Assembly (NCBI RefSeq): GCF_001061665.1
Contig: NZ_JVSP01000014.1
Span: 124,001 to 188,000 of the forward strand
Direction of reading: 5' to 3'
Origin: Rothia mucilaginosa
Lineage (GTDB): Bacteria; Actinomycetota; Actinomycetes; Actinomycetales; Micrococcaceae
Length of the DNA: 64,000 nt
Positions 16,860 to 24,784 of this stretch are shown here, piece after piece; positions within the stretch are counted from its first letter, which is position 1; each line of letters opens with the position of its first letter. The notes under the pieces were generated by a model. That model saw only the letters and a program-made list of their open reading frames with translations, was not told where the DNA came from and did no database searches. Made by a program: the position numbers and the translations under genes.

Positions 16860-17495
16860 GTGGCGGTATCTCGCGGCGAAGTTTTCGGGGTCCTGCAGGG
16901 GATTGTACCCCGTCTGGAGGAGGCGCTTCCCGGCTGGTCGGTGCGTCCCAACATCACGGGGACCGGCGCGGTGGGGCTCTATCTGGACGGTCCCGATCTG
17001 CCCCTGGCCGGCGTGAACGTCGAGGGTGAGCCGGTCGCGCGGCACCTGTGCGGCACGATTCAGACCGCCGACCGCGGCCTGCCGCAGGAGCTGGGGCAGG
17101 TGCGTTACCAGTACATCCTGGGCGTGAGCGTGGCGGAGCACGAGAGCGAGTACCCCGAACTGGCCGACCTGGCGAGAGTGGGGGAACCGAGCTGGGTTCC
17201 CGCGTTGAGGGCCCTGGAGGCTCTGGTCGAGTCCGAGGGCCGCGAGGCGCTGTTCATCAGCCGCGGCGGTTATGTGCCCGGTCGTCGGGCTTTGGGGAAA
17301 CGCCGTGTGGCGCTGCGGCGCGAGTTCTTCCCCGGCAAACCCTGGCTGGGTCTGGGCACGATTGACTGGTGCGCGGGCGTGCGCTCGACCCCGGTGTACG
17401 CCGAGGACCTGGCGTCTCTGGTTGCCGCGGCGACGCGCCTGGCGAGCGGCTGGGATGCCGCCCTGCGCACTGGCGCTGCGGACAGCCAAAAGTAG
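16860..17495 (+). CDS. Hypothetical protein
   Basis: I do not recognise this 211-residue protein. A GTG at 16860 follows AAAGGAG with good spacing; a longer frame to 16791 would run through the hairpin at 16789-16822. It has no signal peptide or membrane segment. Visible features are a mixed N-terminal part (GVLQGIVPRLEEALPGW, TGAVGLYLDGPDLPLAGV), a central VGEPSWVPALRALEALVESEG helix, a basic GRRALGKRRVALRREFFPGKPW stretch and a C-terminal LASLVAAATRLASGWDAAL helix. The codon pattern is that of its neighbours, so it is probably a real gene. Confidence 0.65.
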   Translation: MAVSRGEVFGVLQGIVPRLEEALPGWSVRPNITGTGAVGLYLDGPDLPLAGVNVEGEPVARHLCGTIQTADRGLPQELGQVRYQYILGVSVAEHESEYPELADLARVGEPSWVPALRALEALVESEGREALFISRGGYVPGRRALGKRRVALRREFFPGKPWLGLGTIDWCAGVRSTPVYAEDLASLVAAATRLASGWDAALRTGAADSQK

Positions 17496-17503
17496 TTAAA
17501 ACA

Positions 17504-17543
17504 AAGCGGCGCATCCGACCCGTGACGGGTGGATGCGCCGCTT
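17504..17543. terminator. Terminator, copy 1 of a duplicated hairpin
   Basis: AAGCGGCGCATCCGACCC (17504-17521) pairs with its complement ending at 17543 around a 5-nt loop. Nearly the same hairpin occurs at 18155-18195. Confidence 0.8.
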
Positions 17544-17568
17544 CTGTGTATGCTCTAACGTTTAGTGG

Positions 17569-17592
17569 TTTAGCCCAGTGCCTCAGCCAGCT
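17569..17592 (-). repeat. 24-bp copy of the 3' end of ahpD
   Basis: The 24 bases here are identical to 18349-18372, which encode the last residues and stop of ahpD (AEALG-stop). Together with the hairpin at 17504-17543 this is a second copy of the ahpD tail and terminator, separated from the real one by an acetyltransferase gene. Confidence 0.75.
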
Positions 17593-17622
17593 TGAACGAG
17601 TCGAGCCGTATGAGATATTGCC

Positions 17623-18063
17623 TCATCGATAGCATGCAAGGGTGATGCATCCTGCCGCCTCTACGGGGGCGTAACCGTAGCGTTTGTAGAGCGCAACGGC
17701 GTGTTCACTAGCGACGTCGGTGGTAATGAGTCGCTGTCGAATGTCTGCTCGGTCAAAGTCCTCAATGACACGCTTTAGAAGCGCAGAACCAACGCCCTGA
17801 CGCTGGGCGTGCGGATGTACCAAAAGGTCCTGAATGTAGGCGATAGAGTATCCATCCCCGACGGCGCGTACTAGCCCAATAAGCCGTCCCGTTCCTTGCG
17901 GTGTCACCTCTCGTGCTGTGTAGAGATACCGCGACCCTTCCAACATCGGGATGAGGCGTTCGGGTGTTTTGGTATAGGCACTCCAGCCCACAGAATCGTA
18001 AAGCTCAGTAAGTTCTTCCACGCTGGGAAGGGGGCTGGTGGAGTCCAAAATACAGTACCGCAT
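17623..18063 (-). CDS. GNAT-family N-acetyltransferase
   Basis: This 146-residue single-domain protein has the GNAT acetyl-CoA motif A: YIQDLLVHPHAQRQGVGSALLKRVI (Q/RxxGxG/A as QRQGVGSAL) near residue 90, and motif B TDVASEHAVALYKRYGYAPVEAAG. The N-terminus ELYDSVGWSAYTKTPERL is shared with a common small GNAT subgroup. The substrate is unknown. ATG 18063 was preferred over an upstream TTG at 18084; no clear ribosome site is seen. It is inserted between two copies of the ahpD tail/terminator sequence, so it may have arrived by a local duplication or insertion. Confidence 0.85.
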   Translation of the reverse strand: MRYCILDSTSPLPSVEELTELYDSVGWSAYTKTPERLIPMLEGSRYLYTAREVTPQGTGRLIGLVRAVGDGYSIAYIQDLLVHPHAQRQGVGSALLKRVIEDFDRADIRQRLITTDVASEHAVALYKRYGYAPVEAAGCITLACYR

Positions 18064-18154
18064 ACAGGCATTGTATAGCGCCAAATCGGGGGAGCTAGGA
18101 AACCGCCGTCCAACGCGTTTTTAGCTACTGCAGGGCATAATCTGTGCATAAAGG

Positions 18155-18195
18155 AAGCGGCGCATCCGACCCGTAAAGGGGTGGATGCGCCGCTT
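18155..18195. terminator. Terminator, copy 2 of a duplicated hairpin
   Basis: AAGCGGCGCATCCGACCC pairs with GGGTGGATGCGCCGCTT around a 6-nt loop. The stem is identical to copy 1 at 17504-17543; only the loop differs. Confidence 0.8.
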
Positions 18196-18349
18196 CTCAT
18201 CTCTCCTGCATCGCTATGGATGCGTCACCGAGGCGGTGCGAAGAGGCTACCGGGCCCTGTGTGTGCTCTACCCGGTGCGCGCCTGCGCGGACCTCGCCTC
18301 GGTGTGCCGGGGTTCGATGTGCCGAACCAGGCCGCTGAGGTGGCGGGTT

Positions 18350-18880
18350 TTAGCCCAGTGCCTCAGCCAGCTGAATGCCCTGTGCCACGCCACCGAGGGT
18401 TGCAGCAATACGGATCAGGTCATTGACCTGCTCCTTGGTTGCGCCCTCTTCGCGCAGGGTGTGCTCGTGAGCCTCAACGCAGTGGGAGCAGCCGTTGACT
18501 GCGGATACTGCCAGTGCGAACATCTCGAAGTCCAGCTTCTCAATGCCACCGTTCTTGCCGATGATCTGCATGCGCAGGTTTGCACGCTGGTCATCGTATG
18601 CACCGTGCAGGAAGCCACGGGTGCGGTAGAAGATGTTGTTCATGCCCATGATGGTTGCAGCGCCCAGAGCAGCCTCGTAAGCGGTGTCGCTCAGGTGCTC
18701 CTTAGCCTCTGCAGCAATCTCAACAACAACAGAGTCAACCTTGGTTGCTGCTGCGGTTGCGAGGATTGCGCCCCAGAGCTGCTGCTCGGTCAGGGAGGTG
18801 ATGCGGGGCAGGGAGGACAGGTTGAGGTTCATGTCCTTCGCGTAGGAAGGCAGAGCCGAACGCAGGTTATCGATGCTCAT
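18350..18880 (-). CDS. ahpD: Alkyl hydroperoxide reductase D
   Basis: This 176-residue carboxymuconolactone-decarboxylase-fold protein matches mycobacterial AhpD. The redox pair is C131 and C134 in NGCSHCVEAHE, with H138 and E119 (DFEMF) in the proton relay known from M. tuberculosis AhpD. It reduces the AhpC disulfide, drawing electrons from a lipoyl protein in the known system. The start is 3 bp after the ahpC stop, so the pair is an operon. Full-length by family standards. Confidence 0.94.
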   Translation of the reverse strand: MSIDNLRSALPSYAKDMNLNLSSLPRITSLTEQQLWGAILATAAATKVDSVVVEIAAEAKEHLSDTAYEAALGAATIMGMNNIFYRTRGFLHGAYDDQRANLRMQIIGKNGGIEKLDFEMFALAVSAVNGCSHCVEAHEHTLREEGATKEQVNDLIRIAATLGGVAQGIQLAEALG

Positions 18881-18883
18881 GGA

Positions 18884-19465
18884 TTACTTCATCTCCTTGA
18901 ATGCGTCGATGGTCGCTGCACCCTTCTGCCAGTTGCATGCGCACAGCTCGTCGGACTGCAGTGCGTCCAGCTGGCGGAGCACCTCGTCGGTGTTACGGCC
19001 GACGGAGTCAGCGGTAATGGAGACCGACTGGATGGTGTTGTGGGGGTCGATGATGAAGGTTGCGCGGTCTGCAACGCCGTCCTTGTTCAGGACGCCGAGG
19101 GCGCTGACCAGCTCACGCTTGAGGTCGGATGCCATGACGATGGGCAGGTCCAGGAGCTCTTCGTGGGAGCGGCGCCATGCGTAGTGGGTGTACTCGTTGT
19201 CAACGGAAACACCGACTACCTGGGTGTCGCGCGCCTCGAACTCGTCAGCGAGCTTGCCGAATGCTGCAATCTCGGTGGGGCAAACGAAGGTGAAGTCCTT
19301 CGGCCAGAAGAAGACGACGCGCCAGGTGCCTTCGTCCAGACCCTCGGAGGAGACGGTGGTGAAGTAGTCTTCGGGCTTGGTTGCTTCGATGTCAGCCAGC
19401 TTACCGGGGACAACGCCGGTGAGCTCGTATGCGGGGAACTGGTCGCCGATGGTCAGAACTGCCAT
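18884..19465 (-). CDS. ahpC: Alkyl hydroperoxide reductase C (2-Cys peroxiredoxin)
   Basis: The protein has 193 residues. The peroxidatic cysteine is about C62 in FTFVCPTEI. The resolving region SDELCACNW has C175 and C177, the three-cysteine arrangement of M. tuberculosis AhpC. It reduces peroxides and peroxynitrite and is recycled by AhpD encoded directly downstream. The promoter region toward 19691 contains a perfect AT-rich palindrome (19554-19576) of the Fur/PerR type, which suggests peroxide- or iron-responsive control. No oxyR-like gene is seen next to it. Confidence 0.95.
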   Translation of the reverse strand: MAVLTIGDQFPAYELTGVVPGKLADIEATKPEDYFTTVSSEGLDEGTWRVVFFWPKDFTFVCPTEIAAFGKLADEFEARDTQVVGVSVDNEYTHYAWRRSHEELLDLPIVMASDLKRELVSALGVLNKDGVADRATFIIDPHNTIQSVSITADSVGRNTDEVLRQLDALQSDELCACNWQKGAATIDAFKEMK

Positions 19466-19553
19466 GGTGTTCTTCTTTCTATTTCGTGCCGCGCTGATTC
19501 GTTGCGCGGCGCTTGTTCTAAGTGGTGCCCAATGAGCGGGCTCGATGACTATT

Positions 19554-19576
19554 TTATTATGAATAATTCATAATAA
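19554..19576. promoter_or_regulatory. Perfect 23-bp Fur/PerR-like palindrome upstream of ahpC
   Basis: TTATTATGAA (19554-19563) and TTCATAATAA (19567-19576) flank the centre TAA. The site lies about 90 bp before the ahpC start. The AT-rich arms resemble PerR/Fur boxes, not DtxR boxes. Confidence 0.6.
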
Positions 19577-19691
19577 TCAAGTGATGACGGGTGAAAATGC
19601 GAGTATTAAGTCGTGATTTGCGTCACTGAATATTCTGGGATGTTCACAAAAGCTTTTCCGACGCACAAACCCGAGGGTTTAAGCTCGAACC

Positions 19692-20324
19692 ATGACCCCC
19701 GAACACAGCGACTTTTCTGAGCACAGCGAACACGTAGAGCCCAACCAGCCCGAACTCATTACCGAACGCCTCACCCTCCGCCACCTGTGCGAGGCGGACA
19801 TCCCCGACATCGTGGAATCCTGCCGCGACGAAGAAACCCTCCGCTACACCCGCCTCCCGTTGAACTACACGCGCGCCGACGCCGAAGACTACCTGCTCAC
19901 CACCGCCCGCCAGATTGCCGCCGGGCAGATTCAACGCTGGGCGATTGACGCCTCCGGCGTGTTTGCCGGGACCATTGAACTGCGCCTGCCCGAGGGCACC
20001 CCCGAAAGCCCCGGAACCCGCGCCGAACTGGGCTATTATGCCGCCCCGAAAGTGCGCGGCAAGGGCTACATGACCGAGGCGCTGCGTGCCGTCCTCGGCT
20101 ACGCTTTCGACCCGCTTGGCTTGGGTCTTGAGAGTGTGCGCTGGACCGCCCTGGCGGGTAACGAGCCCTCGGAACGGGTGGCGGTTAAGGCGGGTTTCAC
20201 CGGCATCTACGACGATATTGACCCGAGCTCCGGCCGCCCCGACGAGAACGGCCACCCGGTGCAGTATCGGGTGCGCCGCGCCGATATGACCCGCGCCCAG
20301 TTCGCGGCGCTCTGGTCTGACTAG
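19692..20324 (+). CDS. GNAT-family acetyltransferase (RimJ/RimL-like)
   Basis: This 210-residue protein has ELITERLTLRHLCEADIPDIVESCRDEETLRYTRLP at the N-terminus, the usual start of the Acetyltransf_3 group. It then shows ELGYYAAPKVRGKGYMTEALRAVLGYAFDPLGL (acetyl-CoA loop RGKGYM) and a SVRWTALAGNEPSERVAVKAGF motif. The likely role is N-acetylation of a protein or small amine; the substrate cannot be told. It is divergent from ahpC with about 226 bp between them. The ATG is supported by homology-like sequence starting soon after, though no strong ribosome site is seen. Confidence 0.85.
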   Translation: MTPEHSDFSEHSEHVEPNQPELITERLTLRHLCEADIPDIVESCRDEETLRYTRLPLNYTRADAEDYLLTTARQIAAGQIQRWAIDASGVFAGTIELRLPEGTPESPGTRAELGYYAAPKVRGKGYMTEALRAVLGYAFDPLGLGLESVRWTALAGNEPSERVAVKAGFTGIYDDIDPSSGRPDENGHPVQYRVRRADMTRAQFAALWSD

Positions 20325-20360
20325 CTCTGGGCTAGCTAAACCGCGCTACTTTAGTCCGCG

Positions 20361-20702
20361 CTACCTGATGCCGAAGCCGCGGAACGAGCCGGACGGCTCC
20401 TCCCACTCGACGAGCACCTCATCCACGCGGCCCGCGGTGTCGCCGCCGCGCAGAATATCTACCAGGCGAGCGCAGGAGACGGCGGTACCTTCCGCAACGA
20501 CTTTCACGCGCCCGTCGTCGAGGTTTTCGGCGTAGCCGGTCAGCCCCATGGGCTTGGCGGTTCCGGCGCACCACCAGCGGAAGCCCACGCCCTGCACTTT
20601 GCCGCTGACGAAAGCGACGAGGCGGATTTCGGCGGGTTCTGCCGGGGTGCGGTCGGTGAAGAAATCAAAGAAACCCACGAGTGCCTCCTTGGGGGTGTTC
20701 AT
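20361..20702 (-). CDS. Acylphosphatase
   Basis: This 113-residue protein has the acylphosphatase core from about residue 26: RLVAFVSGKVQGVGFRWWCAGTAKPMGLTGYAENLDDGRVKVVAEG. The catalytic arginine is in GVGFRWW and the asparagine in YAENLDDG. It hydrolyses acyl phosphates. The first 25 residues (GFFDFFTDRTPAEPAE) are an extension beyond the usual 90-100 residue fold. A related N-terminal extension survives as a gene fragment at 24579-24645. It lies directly downstream of the NAD(P)-binding gene at 20771, same strand. Confidence 0.88.
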   Translation of the reverse strand: MNTPKEALVGFFDFFTDRTPAEPAEIRLVAFVSGKVQGVGFRWWCAGTAKPMGLTGYAENLDDGRVKVVAEGTAVSCARLVDILRGGDTAGRVDEVLVEWEEPSGSFRGFGIR

Positions 20703-20770
20703 CGTGTGGTGAGCTCATTCTCCTGACTTGGCGGGTAAGGAGTGTGGCCCGGGCAGGATGCGGGTTTTTG

Positions 20771-21460
20771 CTAGCGTAGCGAGGTTCCCGCCGGTGCGGC
20801 GGCGAGCGCCTCAGCCACGGGGGTGGAACCATTGCGGAAGGGAATGGCCTTGCCAATGGTCGAGTCATCGGCCACGGTCGCGGTGAGCACGCGGGCCACG
20901 GTAGCACGTGAGGTGTCCGAAGAGTCTCCGTTGTGCGCCGGTGCGGTGGTCACCTCGATGCCGCCCTCATCCTCCAGGGTGAGAGTGCCAGGGCCCAGAA
21001 TCGTGAAGTCCAAGCCGGAGGAGCGTAGGTACTCGTCAGCGGCGGCCTTCGCCTCGGCGTAGGCGTAGAAACCGTGGTCGGAAGGGACTCCGTGGTCGGC
21101 TCCGGCACCCAGGTACGAGACCATAATGTAGCGTTTTACGCCGGCTGCCTGCGCCGCATCCATGGAGCGGATGGCGGCGTCGCGGTCGATGGCATAGGTG
21201 CGTTCGGGACCGCCCACGCCGCCCGCGCCAGCAGACCAGATGAGCACCTCGGTCCCCAGGCGGGCGAAAAGCTCAGTCATCTGCTCGACACTCAACGAGG
21301 TGATATCAACGACCTCGGGAGTTGCGCCGCGTGCCATAAGGTCGGCACTCTGCGATTCGGCACGGATGATGCCGGTCACCTGATGGCCGGCATCAACCAG
21401 CATGGGTTCGGCCAGCAGCGCGATCTTGCCGTGACCGCCAATAATTGTTACTCGTGCCAT
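20771..21460 (-). CDS. NAD(P)-binding (atypical SDR, YhfK-like) protein, paralogue 1
   Basis: This 229-residue protein starts MARVTIIGGHGKIALLAEP, the Rossmann glycine motif GGHGKIA of the atypical SDR/NmrA-like family. It continues with LIWSAGAGG, a conserved RTYAIDRDAAIRSMDAAQAAGVKRYIMVSYLGAG and DFTILGPGTLTLE. The function is unknown; relatives bind NAD(P) and have redox or regulatory roles. AGGAGT precedes the ATG. It is strongly paralogous to the gene at 24785-25477, and in both places acylphosphatase sequence lies just downstream, so the pair was duplicated as a block. Confidence 0.85.
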   Translation of the reverse strand: MARVTIIGGHGKIALLAEPMLVDAGHQVTGIIRAESQSADLMARGATPEVVDITSLSVEQMTELFARLGTEVLIWSAGAGGVGGPERTYAIDRDAAIRSMDAAQAAGVKRYIMVSYLGAGADHGVPSDHGFYAYAEAKAAADEYLRSSGLDFTILGPGTLTLEDEGGIEVTTAPAHNGDSSDTSRATVARVLTATVADDSTIGKAIPFRNGSTPVAEALAAAPAGTSLR

Positions 21461-21685
21461 GGTGTACTCCTCAGGCTGAAGGGCGATGTGTGTTCATTTC
21501 CAGTCTAGAGGGTTCGGCCCGCGCCCGGCGAGGTGCCGCGCGCTCGCCGGTCAGCGGCTGCTGAGCGCTGATTAGGGTAGAGCAACCGGAGCCGTGCCCA
21601 CAAGGGGAGTAAGATGGGGTGATATTTATTAGCGGCAACGCTGAACACGCAGACTGTACCCGCAACGCTCATCCACTGGAGGATC

Positions 21686-23257
21686 ATGAGTTCCCGCCCC
21701 AAGAAAGCGCCTCTCGTCGGTAACCCGGCGAAGGCACCGTACAAGCCCTGGCCTGCTCTCTGGTCCCTGGTTGTTGGCTTCTTCATGATTCTGGTGGACG
21801 GCAATATTGTCACCATCGCCCTGCCGCACATGCTGCAGGATTTGGATGCATCCCTGTCGGCGGGTATGTGGGTGACGAGCGCCTACCTGCTGGCGTATGC
21901 GGTGCCGCTGCTCATTACCGGCCGTATGGGTGACCGCTTCGGGCAGAAGAACCTGTACATAATCGGTATGGGCATCTTTACGCTTGCCTCCCTGTGGTGT
22001 GGTCTGGCGCCGAACGTTGAGTCGCTGATTACCGCCCGTGTGGTGCAGGGTTTGGGCGCGTCGCTGATGACCCCGCAGACCATGTCTCTGATTACGCTGA
22101 TGTTCCCGCCGAATGCGCGTGGTGTTGCCATGAGCATTTGGGGTGCGACTGCGGGTATCGCCTCGCTGGTCGGCCCGATTCTGGGCGGCGTGCTGGTAGA
22201 CACCCTCAGCTGGGGCTGGATTTTCTTCATCAACATTCCGGTCGGCCTGGTCGGCCTGTTCTTGGCGTGGCGTAACGTGCCGGTGTTCGAGCAGAAGAAG
22301 CACAGCTTCGACTGGTTGGGTGTGGTGCTTTCGGCGGTCGGTCTGTTTCTGCTGGTTTTCGGTATTCAGGAAGGCGCCACCTACGACTGGGGCACCATCA
22401 CTGACTCGTTTATGGGTACCGGTGTTCCGGTGAGCGTGTGGGGCCTGATTATTGCCGGCATTCTGGTGCTGGGCCTGTTCATCGGGTGGCAGGCCATTAA
22501 CCCGCGTGAGCCGCTGGTTCCTCTGAGCCTGTTCAGTGACCGTAACTTCTCCGTGTCGAATGTGGCTATCTCGGCTATGGGCGTGGTCGCTATCAGTATG
22601 GCGTTCCCGCTGACCCTGTACCTGCAGCAAGTGGAGGGCCTGGACCCGACCCAGGCTGCGCTGATGACCGCCCCGATGGCGTTGTTCTCGGGCGCGTTGG
22701 CGCCGGTGGTGGGTGCGCGTCTGAACCGTAACGACCCGAAGTGGATTGCGGTAATTGGTTTTACGCTGATGGTTGTTGGTTTTGCTCTGCTCCGCCCGAC
22801 GATGGTTGCGGACGGCAACCTGTGGCTGATGGTTGGCCCGATGATTATTCTGGGCGCGGCGAACTCCTGCATTTGGGGTCCGCTGTCGGTGTCGGCGACC
22901 CGTAACCTGCCGCCGCAGCGTGCCGGTGCCGGTTCGGGCGTGTACAACGAGACCCGCCAGATGGCGTCGGTGCTGGGTTCGGCTGCGATTACGACCATCA
23001 TGGCTTCTGCGATTACTTCGCACCTGTCCGCCTTGGGCCCGGCTGCCGCAGCGGGCGGTAGCTCTCACGGCAGCGCTGCTGGAGGCGTGCTTCCGCAGAT
23101 TCTACGTGAACCCTACGCGGTGGCAATGGCTGATTCCATGATGCTGCCCCTGGTTGCCGCGGCGGTGGGCGCGGTCGTGTGCCTGTTCTACGCCTCCAAG
23201 AAGACCTCCGAGGCGAAGGCTGCCGCGCAGAACGCTGGGGTGGAGACCACCAAGTAG
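21686..23257 (+). CDS. DHA2-family MFS drug exporter (EmrB/QacA type)
   Basis: This 523-residue protein has about 14 membrane segments. The DHA2 hallmarks are FFMILVDGNIVTIALPHMLQDL in TM1, WVTSAYLLAYAVPLLITGRMGDRFGQKNLY (motif A), RVVQGLGASLMTPQTMSLI, and motif C GPILGGVLVDTLSWGWIFFINIPVG. It probably exports cationic or hydrophobic compounds by proton antiport. The ATG follows GGAGG with 4-5 nt spacing. A hairpin at 23353-23408 is the probable terminator. No regulator gene is adjacent. Confidence 0.92.
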   Translation: MSSRPKKAPLVGNPAKAPYKPWPALWSLVVGFFMILVDGNIVTIALPHMLQDLDASLSAGMWVTSAYLLAYAVPLLITGRMGDRFGQKNLYIIGMGIFTLASLWCGLAPNVESLITARVVQGLGASLMTPQTMSLITLMFPPNARGVAMSIWGATAGIASLVGPILGGVLVDTLSWGWIFFINIPVGLVGLFLAWRNVPVFEQKKHSFDWLGVVLSAVGLFLLVFGIQEGATYDWGTITDSFMGTGVPVSVWGLIIAGILVLGLFIGWQAINPREPLVPLSLFSDRNFSVSNVAISAMGVVAISMAFPLTLYLQQVEGLDPTQAALMTAPMALFSGALAPVVGARLNRNDPKWIAVIGFTLMVVGFALLRPTMVADGNLWLMVGPMIILGAANSCIWGPLSVSATRNLPPQRAGAGSGVYNETRQMASVLGSAAITTIMASAITSHLSALGPAAAAGGSSHGSAAGGVLPQILREPYAVAMADSMMLPLVAAAVGAVVCLFYASKKTSEAKAAAQNAGVETTK

Positions 23258-23352
23258 AAGGCTTATCAGAGCGCTTTTACGGCATAAGCGGTGCATAACC
23301 TGAGATATGGTGCTATACCGGAGAAAATCTATATGCACTCTGTGTATGATGA

Positions 23353-23408
23353 AGCGGGTTATTGTTGCCCTGAGGTGTTGAAACCTCGTGAGAGCGCAAT
23401 AACCCGCT
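23353..23408 (+). terminator. Compound hairpin downstream of the DHA2 exporter
   Basis: AGCGGGTTATTG (23353-23364) pairs perfectly with CAATAACCCGCT (23397-23408). GAGGT/ACCTC pairs inside. No T run follows; it ends just before a metalloprotease gene fragment. Confidence 0.55.
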
Positions 23409-23412
23409 GTAG

Positions 23413-23550
23413 AAGGACATCTTCGTGGAGATGGATTACATGCCCGGCCTGCTCGCTAGCGAGGATGAGCTGGACCGTATCACCGAATCCTTCGCCCAGC
23501 TTCCCCTGCGCAACCCCAACGGCACCACCGGCATCAACATCCACCTGGAG
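23413..23550 (+). pseudogene. Fragment A of a secreted metalloprotease gene
   Basis: The translation KDIFVEMDYMPGLLASEDEL followed by DRITESFAQLPLRNPNGTTGINIHL corresponds to residues about 70-114 of the intact protease at 27047. Homology begins abruptly at 23413 and stops at about 23550, where low-GC sequence starts. There is no signal peptide and no zinc site, so it is a remnant. Confidence 0.85.
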
Positions 23551-23641
23551 AAAGAGAGATGGCTAAAATCCCCACCTTGAGTTTGGTATTTTTGCCATTG
23601 TCTTCCTTGATTTGTTCAAGATCTTGAGCCAAAATCCTCAC
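23551..23641 (-). pseudogene. Truncated 5' end of a low-GC (streptococcal-looking) gene
   Basis: On the minus strand, after AGAGGAAGTGAGGATT, a frame reads LAQDLEQIKEDNGKNTKLK then VGILAI. It runs into the protease fragment and stops soon after. Composition and codon use (AAA, ATT, GAT) match the neighbouring foreign gene at 23727, not the host. I do not recognise the parent gene. Confidence 0.45.
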
Positions 23642-23666
23642 TTCCTCTTTCTAAAATCTAGTTTTT

Positions 23667-23709
23667 AAAAAAAATAGGCTATCTACCAGAAGTAGATAGC
23701 CTATTTTTT
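23667..23709 (-). terminator. Firmicutes-style terminator of the low-GC gene
   Basis: TAGGCTATCTAC and GTAGATAGCCTA form a stem flanked by A and T runs on both sides. It lies 18 bp after the stop of the minus-strand gene at 23727. Confidence 0.85.
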
Positions 23710-23726
23710 ATGAGATGCTTGGGTGC

Positions 23727-24335
23727 TTACGCTTTCAATTTGTCAAACTTTGCTTTGACATTCGCCTTGAATTCTTCAAGCTTAGCCTTGCGTTCGGCTT
23801 TACGTTCAGCCTTCATCTGTGCACGCGCCTGGTTGTAGAGGTCTTCTTGGACTTGCAGAGCTGCTTCGATTTCGGCTACGACGGTTGCTACATCCCAACG
23901 CACGATTTGGGTGTCGTACTTGGTGAAGTAAGCATCGATGACTGCTTCGTTGTCTTCTTGCACCAAGGCAACAACGGCTGTTTCACCGTTAGTCAATTTT
24001 TGAGAAACAACGTCAATCAGGCCAGCTTCTGCCGTATCAACGGTAGCACCAGCAACCAAACCATTGAGGCTACCAATACCATAACCAAACAAGACGCCGA
24101 TAGGACCACCCAAAAGCCCGATAACTGCACCGAGCAAGCCACCTTTTAGGGTTGCATCCGTCGTTGAATCTTCAAAATCATAGCGTTCTTTTTCAACGAT
24201 ATGACCGTTTTCATTTTTGACCAGGGCGATTTGAGCAACCTTGGTCGTCTGAGTTTGGCGGAAAGCCTTCAAATCTGCAAAGGACTGATAAGCTTCGCTT
24301 TCGGTGTTAAAGACTGAAATTACTAGGTTTTCCAT
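23727..24335 (-). CDS. DUF1269-like membrane-associated protein of low-GC (streptococcal) origin
   Basis: This 202-residue protein starts MENLVISVFNTESEAYQSF. It has a glycine-rich hydrophobic middle (LLGAVIGLLGGPIGVLFGYGIGSLNGLVAG, about residues 68-97), an acidic ETAVVALVQEDNEAVIDAYF segment and a C-terminal Lys/Ala/Glu coiled coil (MKAERKAERKAKLEEFKANVKAKFDKLK). This is the DUF1269 layout common in streptococci; function unknown. Its GC content is far below that of the window, and codons such as AAA, GAA and ATT dominate. An AT-rich promoter (TACAAT) and a Firmicutes-like terminator travel with it. It is flanked by broken host genes, so recent transfer is inferred. Confidence 0.85.
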   Translation of the reverse strand: MENLVISVFNTESEAYQSFADLKAFRQTQTTKVAQIALVKNENGHIVEKERYDFEDSTTDATLKGGLLGAVIGLLGGPIGVLFGYGIGSLNGLVAGATVDTAEAGLIDVVSQKLTNGETAVVALVQEDNEAVIDAYFTKYDTQIVRWDVATVVAEIEAALQVQEDLYNQARAQMKAERKAERKAKLEEFKANVKAKFDKLKA

Positions 24336-24452
24336 AGTTGGTACCTCGTTCCTAAAGACTATATATACATTGTAATACAGTTCTCTTTTTTGGGAACTAC
24401 TTTTTGCGACAATTTACCTCGGTGGCAGCCGGTAGGCTGAGTCCTAAAGCAG

Positions 24453-24493
24453 AGGGGCCCGGTATCCATAATGGATGCCGGGCCCCTGGTGTT
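24453..24493 (-). terminator. Terminator hairpin, copy of the one at 25823
   Basis: AGGGGCCCGGTATCC pairs with GGATGCCGGGCCCCT. Almost the same hairpin follows the Tat-exported protein gene (25823-25857), which supports the view that the adjacent gene fragment is a duplicate of that gene's 3' end. Confidence 0.75.
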
Positions 24494-24525
24494 TTAAATT
24501 CGCTGTCTTAGCGGATCATGCCCCT

Positions 24526-24578
24526 TAGCGGGTAATGGTCGCCGAAGCAGTCAGACCAGAAATGTCCTGGTAAGCTAC
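24526..24578 (-). pseudogene. 3' fragment of a paralogue of the Tat-exported protein gene
   Basis: The minus-strand reading AYQDISGLTASATITR-stop aligns with the C-terminus TYRDLAGASASATITR of the protein at 25881-26753. Only these 16 or so codons remain. The fragment ends at a junction with acylphosphatase-like sequence. Confidence 0.75.
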
Positions 24579-24645
24579 GCCTCGGCGGGCTCGTCCGGGG
24601 TTTTGTCGGCGAAGAGATCGAAGAATCCCACGGGAACCTCTTGCA
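24579..24645 (-). pseudogene. 5' fragment of an acylphosphatase paralogue
   Basis: The minus-strand reading EVPVGFFDLFADKTPDEPAE matches EALVGFFDFFTDRTPAEPAE at the N-terminus of the intact acylphosphatase (20361-20702). The catalytic core is absent. It lies downstream of an NAD(P)-binding gene, as the intact one does. Confidence 0.75.
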
Positions 24646-24784
24646 GTTGCTCTAAAAATACATGGTACTTTAGGATACTGAGCGATGCGGCACCAACCTT
24701 GCGTGAGAGAAAAACACGCCCCAAACCCGTGAAGAGGCTCGGGACGCGTCCGCACTCAGCCGGGGCGGGTGCATCCGGCAAACC

